Positions 23,848 through 35,610 of a stretch of 64,000 nt of DNA are shown here, in pieces. The translations under genes and the position numbers were made by a program. The DNA lies in assembly GCA_034770075.1 (NCBI GenBank), contig CM068382.1:88219766-88283765 (forward strand), in the 5' to 3' direction. This stretch comes from Aralia elata. Its lineage: Eukaryota > Streptophyta > Magnoliopsida > Apiales > Araliaceae. A model generated the notes under the pieces. That model was not told the DNA's origin and ran no database searches. It saw nothing but the letters and a program-made list of their open reading frames with translations. Position 1 is the stretch's first letter; each line of letters starts with the position of its first letter.

Positions 23848-26800
23848 TCAGTTTCTCTTCCTTTTGTTTTTTTCTGACTTCCAGAGTCTTAGTATGAATT
23901 CTACGCCCTCGCTCAGATTCGCCTTTCTCCCTTCTTTGGTATTCCATAACTCAGGCAGCGGGTATCTTCCACTGGGGTTATACTCGTTCATCTCGGACAA
24001 TGCAGTTGTTACAGCCTCGTATACTTCATCACCACACTCGTTCTTTAAAGTTTTGATTTGCTCATCTTCTTCATCGATAACTTCCTGAACATGTCATGCT
24101 CAAAACAAAGCATACAATAAGGAAAATGGAGGAGATGATTGTTAAGCAAAGAATGCAGCTCTGTACGCAGTGGACTTTAAAATTAGTATACACGAGTAAA
24201 ATACAGCGCATAGTATTACAACAGTGAGCACTAGTAAAAAGTATGATTACGTCAGATGAGAGAGAACTTAGCAAGTAATGTCATCAGAGCGACGCATACC
24301 TTATGATCTCCACCAACCATAATGACCTTAAAGGGATGCCAGCTTGGATCCCTAAGTTTATCATCCCAAAGAGAAGCCAGTTCCATTGCTTTCTCCTCTG
24401 CTTCTTCAGCAGGATATTTTCTCTTTGCAGCTACATGGAATTGCTTCTCGTTAAGATCTCCCATTCTCTTGACACAAATGGAGGCATTCGTGGCAGGCCT
24501 GTCCTTCAAACTCTGTTAATGCAAGAAACCCATTAATAACACAAAATAAATTAGATTTTCATGTTCTCTTTTGCTTTGGTGCGTGTGCATACAAGTAAAA
24601 CAGAAGCCTAAGTGAAAGGACTAAAAGCAGGCTCAAAAATCATGTTTGAAATGGAGGGGATATAAGAACAGGGGACGTCATTTGTTTCAACATTTAAAGC
24701 ATGAATATCTTCTTGCTCGGACTTTGAGATCCTTTATATATACACATGTATATATGACTTGAATCAGGAGTTTAGGATATTCAAACTCCTTAATGTACCT
24801 GAAAATATGAGAGAGCTTAAAACTCCTTCAAGTTTCACCATATCTGCAACTAACTAATAAATCCTAAATATTAACCACAAATTATCTTTCCTATTAAAAT
24901 GAATTTAAAACAGTCTTCTCTAAAAGCGACTCTTTCAGACATCTATTTGAATGCCGCTTCTTGTTGTTTTCTTCAGAACCAAAAACAAGAAAATGCAATC
25001 CACTGTGCACACACAGATACAGATGTTATTAAATCATGTCCAGAAGAAGTTGATATCCAATTTGTTTTTCTGCATTTTGGACTAACGAAACTAAATGCAG
25101 TTGAGCCATGATGATTCTCCAAGGAAAATTGTCCCATCAAAGTTTTCTAGTGCTTAAAGCCAATTTCTGGCTTGATCAATGCATGTTAAAGAGAGAATGA
25201 TATTGAAAGTTAATATAGGTTCAAGTTAAATGACCCACATATACACCATTTAAGCTATCATGTAAAAATGCAAATTAGAACTGTATAAAACGCAACTCAC
25301 TACGTCATTTAGGTATACTAAGAGTAACCTCAAGCAAGAGTCAGACAAATTGGCTAAATATCAGATCTGTTCAAGAGTGCAAGAAGGGAGGAATATATGT
25401 TGTCAGGCAGTATAGGCAAATGCATTGTCTAAATTGGTTGTGCAATGATCTCAATCACTACAGGATGCTGTACAATTAGGACCTTTGAGTAATCCCTATC
25501 ATAAGCAAAACAAAAGAGAAAAAAGTTACACTTCACCACCGAAGTACGCAACATGTTCAATATATGTTGCAAGCCTGCACGTAAAAATGATTAAATTCTG
25601 TTCATAATTGCAGCTGATGGTACATTAGCCTTTCCTACTCTCACAATAATCTATTCAATAATGACATCCTCAATCAAATCCTGTATAGCTTCAGAAAGAT
25701 AGTATCCCTCAACAAAATGAGTTTTAAAATTGGTGCCCAACTGCCTGCTGTTTTCATCTTAACATAACCAGTATAATGATGCAAAGCAGTCAAAACAGAT
25801 ATATTACAGCTTAGTTCCAGCAACATTGAAAAATCCTCAACTGCTCATTGCTCGTCAAACAAAATAGGTCCCCAATGTTAGAATACATGACAAGTGACAT
25901 TTGTGCTTCAAAACAGATCTTTTGGTCTACAGGATCACTTAGTTCATATGGAACCAAAAGAAATGGAAATGGAAATGGGAAAACAAGTATATACATAAAA
26001 AGGGGAAAAAGACCGACTTACATTGATCAACTCTTTACGAGCTTCCTGCAACTCGTCGTTGCTTTTTCTCTCTTTTATAATGAGAGCTTGACTTAGATCT
26101 TCAAGATGCTCAAGATCTTCTTCCTTTTCCTTCAGACTTTCTTCTATGGACTTCATCTTCTTTATCGCTTCCGAATCTCCATTCTCGCTCATGTGTTTCA
26201 TGACTTCTACAGCCCCCTTCATTTGTCCTATCTCTAATTCTAACCGCTGCTTGTCATTAAGTTTCTTCTCGAGCTCCATAATACGTAGGCGAAGTTCATG
26301 CTTTTCTCTCTGCCATTGAATTCAAATACGTGCAACAGAAGATGTTAGATCCCTAATATTATTACAAGTCTATACTTAACTTTGGAAATCTAACACACCT
26401 TTTGAACTTCTGCCAACTTCAACATACTTTCTTCAGCCTTCTTCTCCTCCTTGATTGCTATCTCATTCTACAAACATTTAAGCTTATATTACCACTTCAC
26501 AAGAATAGTTCTGACTTTTGGTTGAGATAAAATTATATCAATTGAAGCACCAAAATCCAATCTAAATTATCTTTAACAATGGTATCCATGTATAGGAAAG
26601 CAAAGTTTAAGGAATTGATCAACAGGTACCAGCACCATAAGCATATTAATTGGACCAAACCAGTAATGAGTTATTGGAGAGCTCAACATATAAAGATCTT
26701 CGAATTGTTAGATTTCTACTTTTCTTTAGGAACTGATGCAACAGAAAAGCTATTTCATTAACTTCCTTGTTTTCCCAATATGTTGAGAAGAAAATCAAAG

Positions 26801-28841
26801 TGATTAATGGCAATACTGTCTAATATAAATGTTCCAAGATAAATGTTCCAAGATCATGATCATAAACCATGACATTAAAAAATAAAAATAAAAAAGTCTA
26901 GCTTGCCTCATGTTAAAACAGTATGCATTACAGAATCAGAGCTACAAAAAATACCAAGATAAAACAGAAACTGCGTACCCTCACCATTGAATGGAAGACC
27001 TCTGCATAAGAACATTCTTTATGAAGAAAGTTTCTATTAGTATATCTTTCCTGTGACTTCTTTTGAAGAGCAAACATGAACCTAGATATTTGCATGTCCC
27101 CATAAAGTCTTTTTTTTTCTTTTGGTCCCGGTAATTAAGCAACCGAGACAAAAAGTTGGACCATCTAGACCAATGCATCTTGCACATCACTTGAGAAACT
27201 CGACCACCAAATATCAACTAAAGAGAACCTTTAATTGCATTTAAAATTAATTCGGTTAGAAAAATATAATTCCGAGACTATCATGACGTCAATTCACCAT
27301 CAAAGTAACAGTAACAGGAATATATCTTACAACATGAACTCAAGAAAATCAAATACAGAACATATTTTAGTACCATTTTCTTCAGATGGTCAAGCTTCCT
27401 TTTCTCACTTTCATTGAAATATTCACGTTCTTGTAGTCCTTTCGCACATAACCTAAGCTCTTCTCGCTTAGCTTCCAACCGTGACTTCCTTTCTGCATGC
27501 TCAAGATAGATACTTTCAAGCTGAGCACGTTGTTGTTGCTGCCTCGTTTGTAGCTCTAATCAACCAAAGGTAATAAAATTAATAAGCCACAAAAGTATAA
27601 GAATGTGTAAACATTCAATTGACATTTCTGAAATTTTAGCCGAGTAAACTTGAATATTCTCATTAAAAAAATCACATAAAATCAAAGGGACTAAAAAGTA
27701 ACCTAGAACTAGTTACACTGCAATCATGTGTTATACCTTGATTATAAGCCTTAACCATTCTATCTGTCTGTGCCATCACATTTGCCATTTTAGTTTCAGT
27801 TCTGCTTATTCTGGTCTTAATCTCTTCACACTGCTTATCCTTCACCTCCAGCTCATTGGTTAAGTTGCATACAAGCTTTGTGTCTTTTCTTCTAGTTTCT
27901 ATTTCAATTTCTGAAATAGTCTTTAGATCTGCATTCTTCCGGAGATATTCGCCTATATTATCATTTCTATTGTACTCTTCATCCCTGGCAATCCAAGCAT
28001 ACAGCTTACCTCCTTTCTCCCTTGCCCCATACCAATCTCTCTTCCCATGATTATCCCGATACCAGTCTCTCTTCCCATGATTATCCATCTCAAATGCATT
28101 CGCAAAAGTCATTGCATTCTCAAAACCATCCCAATCTTTGTTAAATTCAACTATTGCAAATCCTGTATGACCCCTGTAGTTCCACAAAGGATGAACTTTG
28201 ATAGGGTTATACCCCTGCATTGCCCACTCATCCTTCAGCTTTCGTCCACTGTCTCCCACATACTGGCCATCCTTCAACTCAACAGGAATGTTGGCAACTA
28301 TGGCCATCCAAGGACAAACAATCGGCTCTTCTCTAGCTTTTGCTTCTATAGGTTCAACACTTCTTTTGATGGACAGGGATTGCGAACCATGTTTCAAACA
28401 TCCAGTGGAGGATTTTGCTGACATGCTATTTGCGTCAACATTATTGACCACTGGTTCACTAGGTCTAGCAGCAGCCAGGGATACTCGATTATCACTCTTA
28501 CCATCTTTATAACCCTCCACCAGCTCTGTATTTCTCCTTGATCGTGAAGATTTAACATTTGGATCTAAGTACCTCTCCAAGTACCTTTCCAGCCCCAAAT
28601 GTCTTGCCCTGTCTCTAAATCTTGCACTCTTTGATTCTCTACCTATGCGAGAGGCATGTCTGAGAATCTCCCTAAAGGCATACTCTTTCTTCTCATATTC
28701 TCCGCAATAAGGGCATTCAAAAGTCTGGTCTGTAACTTTGACTCTATCGCGTCCATCTCTCAAATCCTTATAGTATTTATGTATGTAGTCTTCAAACTCT
28801 GAATCACTATTACACCTCCTCTCTTCTCTTCGGGGAGACAT
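23848..28841 (-). CDS. FDM: FDM/IDN2-type factor of DNA methylation (zf-XS, XS, coiled coil, XH)
   Basis: Six coding exons on the minus strand: 28841-27737, 27555-27374, 26467-26399, 26309-26022, 24512-24300, 24084-23848. All introns are GT-AG, phases agree, and the product is 697 residues with no internal stop. Zinc finger XS: residues 42-90 (FECPYCGEYEKKEYAF, RHASRIG). XS domain: about 173-295 (CPWMAIVANIP, GFAIVEFNKDWDGF, YAWIARDEEYN). Coiled coil: about 300-550. XH domain: about 560-697 (VKRMGDLNEKQF, DPSWHPFK, EVYEAVTTALSEMNEYNPSGRY, PELWNTKEGRKA). Relatives bind double-stranded RNA carrying 5' overhangs and assist RNA-directed DNA methylation with DRM2 and Pol V transcripts, in the nucleus; the role here is inferred from family. 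SGS3 lacks XH, so FDM/IDN2 fits better; which paralogue is unclear. Residues 253-272 are a 10-residue tandem duplication (DNHGKRDWYR/G) in XS. Start: ATG at 28841, eight bases after an intron acceptor. Confidence 0.93.
28031..28090 (-). repeat. in-frame 30-bp tandem duplication in the XS domain
   Basis: The words ACCAATCTCTCTTCCCATGA and ACCAGTCTCTCTTCCCATGA (plus strand) start 30 bp apart. In the protein this gives DNHGKRDWYR followed by DNHGKRDWYG. The copies differ at very few bases, so the duplication looks recent compared with the gene. Confidence 0.93.
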
Positions 28842-28848
28842 TTTAAAC

Positions 28849-31086
28849 CTGTAATAAAATACACACAAAACTTCAGCAATAGAATCACACTAATTAATCC
28901 TGTTTTCATAATAAGAAAATTACAGAAAAATAAAAGTAAACAAATAGTGCATCTCCCCAATCATAGTTATGTTATCTAGAAGATATTTGGTTTCAATGAA
29001 AACCAAAAGAAAAGAAAACACACTAATTGTATTTTTTTGTCTTATTTTAAAACTTACGAGTAATTATGCATTCCTTCATTACACCCAAGTATAACTCCCT
29101 TATCAGGCAATTATAAAGGAATGAGTCATGTAGACACATGGTGATGATTGTTGTATTGAATAAATTTTCCTATTTTACACATTTACTAGGAAAAAGAAAC
29201 AGCACACTCAGTCCCAATTTAGTCACATTAGGCAATGTTATTTCAAGTATTCATCGCAACAACTGAGATAACATCCTTTATGAACACTGTGCAGGGGCGG
29301 ATCCCCTGCCCCACTGAATTTTCAGGGGGTCAGGGGGGTCAAATAAAAAAAAATATTTGAGGAGAGCCTAAATGAAATGATCATGTTTTACACTTACAAA
29401 ACTATTAGAATTCCTAAAGTGGACCAAATACCAATCCCACTAGGCCACTAGCAGTCTTAGGACTGTACTTCAATTGTGTACAGCTCCGTTCTTCTCCCCA
29501 TTTCTTCCTTTTCCTTTTCCTTTTTCGTCCGTTAGATTCTAAGATGGCAAAGGTGAAAGGTATATAAATTATAATTATGGAGTTTTTTTGAGTTTCAGTC
29601 TTCCAGATTACAAATGATATCAGCTGAAGGTATTCACTATAAAATGTTCCATCTCTATTGTTGTTGTTTCAATCCTTCATTTTTGTAATTGTTTATGGAT
29701 TCTTCTTTTTTGTACTTTTATAAAATTAGGGTTTTTTACTTCATAAAGCAACACTACAACAACGAAGAGAACTCCATCAAATAAAAGTTCTTCAAGTATG
29801 TGTTCTATTCTATTTTTACTTTCTTTAAATTTTGTAATTGATTTTGTAATGTTACTTGTTAGTGGTTTAATTGAGATTGTTTATTGTTGGTGCTAATTAC
29901 ACTTGACTATTCATATTGTATATTGATCTTGTTTTGATGTTGAATTAGTTTTTAAATATTTATTGATTGTCAGGCATGGACATACGTAACTGAGTTACAA
30001 CAACTAAACGTACAAAATTTGAATCTATTCCTGAAAATGTCCAAGCCGAAGGGACTAGTGACGAACCTGTCACTGCTGATATTCACCAAGAAATGCGTGA
30101 TATTTTTGCAACTATTAAAAATGAAACTATCATGCAACAATTTCAAACAATGAAATCTCAAAAAATGTTATTGTAAACAATATTTGAGAATTATTTAGTT
30201 TTGTGATTCATTTTATTAAATTTTTATTTTTAAAGAATTTTTTTTTCGAATTTGACCCCACTAAACTGTGAGGCTGGATCCGCCCCTGACACCGTGTCTA
30301 ACCCTCTCATCACGCAAGTGACAGAGAAAACAGTCACATAGACACATGGTGACAACCATTATATTGAAATTTTCTTTCCTATATTACACCTTTACTTCAA
30401 AAAAATAATTGGCAGACTCAAGCCAACCTAGTAACTTTAGACAAGTAATTAAACATATGATACAAACATGTAACAGAACATCTAAAGTATGTAGTGTTTG
30501 TTTCTTATTGCAAAAAATTTCTTAGCAAACACATGGAGCATAAAGCATATAAGAACAACTGCGAGTATAGTGCAAAGTAAATTAATAATCAATGGCCCTT
30601 AATTTAGCAAAAAAAATAAATAAATAATCAATGGCCTTACCCCCAAAATGATGATTTCTTTTGCAGAATACTAGTTGCCTTTTGTTAGGGTTAAATGCCA
30701 AATCCAGAGATCAATGAGTGCTAAAAATAATAATAACATAAATCCTCAAAACTCATCACTAATTAAACCTCAAATACTTGCATAATAAGAACCAAAACAC
30801 TAAAGAAATGGCAGAATCAACTCCAACTAGTCACATTAAGCAAGATAATTAAACGTGTAGTTACATAAATGGAATTGAATATCCAAAATACATACATTAT
30901 TTACCTATTGCGAAAAATATCTAAGAACACAAACAGAGCATTAAGCATACAACAGTAACTACAGCGAGAAAACAAAGTACATTGATAGTGAAGAAATTTT
31001 TCAAGAAACCTAGTTTCCTGAAATAAAAAAATCGCCAAATGATCAGAAGAAAAATAAAAACAGAAAACAAAATCATTCAAACTCAC
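28849..31086 (-). other. 5' UTR intron of the FDM-type gene (2.24 kb)
   Basis: The donor GTGAGTTT follows CAATCAGTG at 31087, and the acceptor TTATTACAG ends at 28849, eight bases before the ATG. Within it lie a hAT element (29292-30288) and two diverged copies of a segment of about 150 bp (near 29110-29260 and 30310-30465: GACACATGGTGA, TTGAA..AATTTTC, AGTCAC/TAAC.TTAG.CAA). A third partial copy is near 30800-30875. No other coding sequence is supported in the intron. Confidence 0.75.
29292..30288 (+). mobile_element. non-autonomous hAT element, 997 bp, 8-bp TSD
   Basis: Terminal inverted repeats CAGGGGCGGATCC...GGATCCGCCCCTG are flanked by ACACTGTG (29284-29291) and ACACCGTG (30289-30296), an 8-bp target duplication with one mismatch, which is diagnostic of hAT. 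Inside, a short stretch near 29975-30170 (TKRTKFESIPENVQAEGTSD) looks like the N-terminal remnant of an element-encoded protein, but no transposase core (BED finger, dimerisation domain) remains. Movement would need a transposase in trans. Confidence 0.92.
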
Positions 31087-31218
31087 CACTGATTGAACTT
31101 CGGAAAATCGCACGGAACGAACCAGAGAAAATGTAGAGAGAAAAGGAGGGTTTTCTGAGAAGTATTTGGTTGTTTGCAGAAGAAATAAATGATCCCACTC
31201 CCCCCAGCGTACCGTACT
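31087..31218 (-). other. 5' UTR exon of the FDM-type gene
   Basis: On the minus strand a CT-rich leader (CTTCTCAGAAAACCC, CTCTCTACATTTTCTCTGG) ends at the donor CAGTG|GTGAGT. No in-frame ATG is needed here because the start codon lies in the next exon. The 5' limit is placed about 30 bp below the TATA-like box and is approximate. Confidence 0.5.
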
Positions 31219-31244
31219 CGGAGAAATTCACTTATACGGAATCT

Positions 31245-31252
31245 ATTTTATA
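31245..31252 (-). promoter_or_regulatory. TATA-like box of the FDM-type gene
   Basis: The minus strand reads GTATAAAATAGATTCCGTATAAG. TATAAAAT at 31252-31245 is a canonical plant TATA sequence about 160 bp above the splice donor of the leader exon. A second TATAAG lies 14 bp further down. Confidence 0.4.
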
Positions 31253-31433
31253 CTTATTTTTTTATTTCCGTACTATTGCGTGAAGAAGAATAATATCTAC
31301 GGGTTTTCTTCTGGAGTATAAATATATACGTACTCGCTGTAGGAGCAGTTGATCTTTGGGTGATAGAGTAATTAAACAAATGGACGGTCAAGATAGCAGG
31401 TGTGAGTTTGTACTGCAGATTATTTGTGGTGTG

Positions 31434-32491
31434 TTTTTTTATTTTGTGGGCCGCGAACAAGAAGTTGACACGTGGGACACGAGTTTGGTGTGCTATTTAA
31501 ATGATTTGTTATTCTTTGAAACGTATGGAGTCGATGTGTATTTACTTGTTTTATGACCGAAATACTTCCCAATTTGAAAAAGTTAAGAGTGATTAAATTT
31601 TTATTTTGTGATAAAAGTTGAGAGTAAGTTATACAAAATTTAAACTTTAAATAGGAGTGTCGTAAATTTTTCTTAGATTCCTTAATTTTTTTGCTCATCT
31701 CTTAAGTGTATATTTGGTTATTCTGCGTTTGTAGTGTTTAGAAATCTAATTCGTTTAGCAACAACTTATTTTAAACGCAGTTTGTTTAATTTGCAAACAC
31801 AGTTTTTGGACCTCAAATGAAATGCATCAAAATTAGTGTGTATATTTGGTGGACCCAAACGCTGCAAACAATACGACCACAAAATGCTACAAAAGTCGAT
31901 AGCCGAGCAAACCCTAAATTTGTCTCTCTTTTTTTCTCAACTCTCCCTTAAAAACTCCCTAGCATGCCGATAGAGATTAGTCATTAATGACATCGTTATT
32001 AGTAGATCAAAAAATATCAACCCAAAACTTAGATCTTACTCACTTAATTTAAAAAATTAAAAACATAGAATTCACTGATAGATTATTGCTATACACAAAA
32101 ACATTTAAAATTTTATTATTTTGGTGAGAACAATCAAAGAATCGGAGAACAAAAAAAATAAGAAATAAGAACGTTTTTGACAAGTTCTCGTAAATAAGTA
32201 AAGTAGGTGATGTTTACTTAGCTAGAGTAATAATCAAATTCAAATCAAAGATGAGATGCATAAATAACAAAATGAAAAGATGATAATGCAAAATACATGC
32301 ATATAGTCTTTGATAGTGATTTGATATTTTGGTTTCACAATTTATAGACCTCCACGTGGACAATGATCAATGGGAAATTTATTTTGTTAATATAATATTT
32401 TAAAGGAAAATAATTTATATGTCAATAATTTTTATAATGAAGTTGAATTATGGAAAACGTGTAACTTTAAGTGATAAGATATAATATTTGT
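31434..32491. repeat. upstream duplicated segment, copy A
   Basis: Begins TTTTATTTTGTGGGCCGCGAAC and includes AAGTTGACACGTGG, GTGTGCTATTTAAATG, CTTATTTTAAACGCA, AACCCTAAATTTGTCTC and TAGACCTCCACGTGGACAATGATCAA. Its order is repeated at 32492-33963. It lies about 200 bp upstream of the FDM-type promoter. The short frames in it are not conserved between copies. Confidence 0.85.
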
Positions 32492-33963
32492 TTTTTTAAT
32501 TTTGTGGGCCGCGAACAAAAAGTTGACACGTGGCACATGGGTTTGGTGTGCTATTTAAATGATTTGTTATTCTTTGAAACGTACGGAGTCAATGTGTATT
32601 TACTTGTCTTATGACCAAAGTACTTCCCAATTGGAAAAAGTTAGAGAATGATTAAAATTTTATTTAGTAATAAAAGTTAGGAGTAAGTTATACAAAATTT
32701 AAACTCTAAATAGGTGTGCCTAAGGTAAATTTTTCTTAGATTCCCTAACTTTTTTGCTCATCTCTTAAATGTATGATTGGTTACTCTGCGTTTGTTGTGT
32801 TTAGATTTTAGAGCATTTAAAAATTCAAACGCACTTGAAAATCTAGTTCGTTTAGCAATAGCTTATTTTAAACGCAACTTGTTTAACTTGCAAACACAAC
32901 GTTTGGACCTCAAATGCAATGCACCAAAATTAGTGTCGTATATTTGGTGATCCAAACGCTATAAACAATACCGCCGCAAATGCTGCAAAAGTCAATAGTC
33001 GAACAAACTCTAAATCTCTCTCTCTCTTTTTCTCAACTTTCCCTTAAAAACTCTCTAGCACACCGATGGAGATTAGTCATTAGTGACATCGTTATTAGTA
33101 GATCAAAAAATATCAATCCATGACTCAGATCTTACTCACCTAATTTAAAAAATTAAAAACATAGAATTAACTTATAGATTATTGCTATACACAAAAACAT
33201 TTTAAATTTTATTATTTTGGTGAGAACAATCAAAGAATTGGAGAATAAAAAAAATAAGAAATAAGAACGTTTTTGACAAAGTTCTCGTAAATAAGTAAAA
33301 TAGGTAAAAGCTGATAGTCGAACAGACCCTAAAACTCTCTCTTTTTCTCAACTTTCCCTTAAAAACTCCCTAGCACACCGGTGGAGATTAGTCATTAGTG
33401 GCATCGTTATTAGTAGATCAAAAAATATCAATTCAGGACTCAGATCTTACTCACCTAATTTAAAAAATTAAAAATATAGAATTAACTGATAGATTATTGT
33501 TGTACACAAAAACATTTAAAATTTTATTATTTTGGTGAGAACAATCAAAGAATTGGAGAATAAACAAAAAAGAAATAAGAACGTTTTTGACAAGTTCTCG
33601 TAAATAAGTAAAGTAGGTAATGTTTACTTAGCTAGAGTAATAATCAAATTCAACTCAGAGATGAGATGCATAAATAACAAAATGAAAAGATGATAATGCA
33701 AAATACAGGCATATATACCATAAAAAAAAGAAAAAAAAAGAAGGAAAGAACAAGAAAGAAACTGACCTCAAGGGGTAATGATTCGATAGTCTTTGATAGT
33801 GATTTCATATTTTTGTTTCACATTTTATAGACCTTTATGTGGACAATGATCAATTGGAAATTTCTTTTGTTATATTTTAAAGGAAAATTATTTATATGTC
33901 AACAATTTTTATAATGAAGTTGAATTACGGACAACGTATAAGTTTAAATGATAAGATATAATA
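32492..33963. repeat. upstream duplicated segment, copy B, with internal duplication
   Basis: Repeats copy A but with its central part (A: about 31895-32215) present twice, at about 32989-33306 and 33308-33640, each from AGTCGAACA.ACCCTAAA through ACGTTTTTGACAA.GTTCTCGTAAATAAGTAAA. It resumes with TTTACTTAGCTAGAGTAATAATC and ends near GATAAGATATAATA. An A-rich tract at 33720-33770 is unique to this copy. Confidence 0.85.
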
Positions 33964-34088
33964 AATTACTGTTGGACACTTCTTAATTCTCCATTATCTC
34001 ATGTATCCATATATGTAGGTATTTATTATCGACATAAATTTATCATTTTATGTAGCAAGACTTTATTTTAAGTTTGACAATCTTTAAA

Positions 34089-34266
34089 GAGTAATGCTAG
34101 AGACAATAACTATACACAAAAAGTTTTACACAGTATAAAAAAAGAGAGAAAATAGAGAGTAGCACTTACAATTGAAAGTTTTACACATTTTTATTAGTAA
34201 ATAATACATGGGTCATACTCTTGATGCATAACTTTTTATGTACAGTTAGTGCACATAGTATTATTC
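34089..34266. mobile_element. Mutator-type MITE (178 bp) with 9-bp TSD
   Basis: Ends GAGTAATGCTAGAGACAA and (complement of the right end) GAATAATACTATGTGCA, with AACTTTTT further in. The exact 9-bp repeat ATCTTTAAA flanks it at 34080-34088 and 34267-34275. A 9-bp duplication points to the Mutator superfamily. It has no coding capacity. Confidence 0.85.
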
Positions 34267-34275
34267 ATCTTTAAA

Positions 34276-35610
34276 ATCTAATTTTGCTGATCATACACAA
34301 AAGAAACATGAATCTAAGTTGAATATTTAAAACTTGTAATGTCGATATTAGGCAAGTTAAATAAATAAATAAGGGCTTGATGATCATTATATCTCATTAT
34401 GTCAATCTTATGTGGAAAGAAACTAATGAGCGAGTTGATTATTTAAATTTGACAATGTCCGACGGATCTCTTGGCTCAACTCCGGCTAGAGAGCCCGCCG
34501 ACGCGACTTCCGTTTGGACAAGTGGTCAAGATGTTAGTCATATGCAAAAAGCAATAAATTGTGGGCTTAATATTTAAAGGGAGATAATTTATACGTCAAT
34601 AAATTTATGATAGACGAAATTGGATTGCGAGTTAGGTGGAACTCTAATCGATAACATAGAATATATTAGGATGGACCATTTTTGATTTCTTCTAGTCTCA
34701 TATATCCAAATACGTCAAATTTATAATCGATATAAATTTATCGTCATATATAACAAGACTCATATTTAAATTTGATTATGATAATCATACAGGGGAGTAG
34801 ATTATTTAAACTTTATTATGTTGATCATAAAATAGAAAGAAAGTCAAAATAGGAGGAATAGTAATCAAAAAAAATTTCATCAATATACAAGATATAATAT
34901 TCTATATACTTACATTGGAAAAAATTTACACTAGTGAAATACAGGATTATGTTTCATTACCTTTAAACTAGGTCAATATCCCGTGCGAAACACGGGTCTT
35001 GTTGTAGAATTATTATGTTTATATTTTTTTGTATTTTTTATTAGTTAGAATAGTTTATTTTTATTTATGAATTTTATTATATTATACTAATATTTAATTA
35101 TAGTAATAATAGACTAATATTGGATATGAATTATGATGATCTTTATAAGAAAAACTTATTCTTTTAAAATATATTATTTAACTAAGAATATATAACTAAT
35201 ATTAAACAAAAAATTAAATAAATTTAAAAAATCTACAATAATAATTCATCTATTCATACAACTAAAATAATAGAATATTCATCTTTAAAATTGTATTCAT
35301 CTACTCAAGTAATACTAAAATCTTAGTTACACTCAAATAGTCATACTAATATAATTTAATACTAATAAAATAAGAGGGCACGAGAGGTAAAGGACACCTG
35401 AGATGTCCCTTGTTAATAAAAAATATTTTAAAAAATTATAAAATATCCTTTTGTAAAAAAAAATGGGGGAGGGGGATTGTCTTCACTTATAAAAATTACG
35501 TCGTTTTTATATGATAGTTCATGCAACTATACGTGGTGTCACTCATATCCCTTTTTTCTATAAAGTAGTTATATAATTAAATATTAGTCATAGTAAGAAT
35601 ATAAACATTA
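34276..35610. other. old degenerate repeat region, no gene
   Basis: Variants of GTTGATTATTTAAATTTGA.TATGTCGATCATATG recur near 34310, 34430 and 34790, and elsewhere near 36025 and 39050. A GC-rich islet (34455-34525) is described separately. The inverted repeat CCCGTGCGAAACACGGG lies at 34980-34996. Bases 35000-35600 are very AT-rich, with a G-run near 35464-35475. Confidence 0.6.

Noticed and set aside
26979..26995. Possible 17-nt micro-exon of the FDM-type gene (between AG and GTGAGG)
   Set aside because: Including it would shift the reading frame. Exon 27555-27374 ends in phase 0 and 26467-26399 starts in phase 0, so they join directly.
28047..28512. Plus-strand open frames of 104-124 codons
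   Set aside because: They are antisense to the first coding exon of the FDM-type gene, whose minus-strand frame carries the zf-XS and XS motifs.
34470..34490. Similarity of CGACGGATCTCTTGGCTC to a 5.8S rRNA segment
   Set aside because: Only about 15 bases agree and the following sequence does not match 5.8S rRNA, so no rRNA gene is called.
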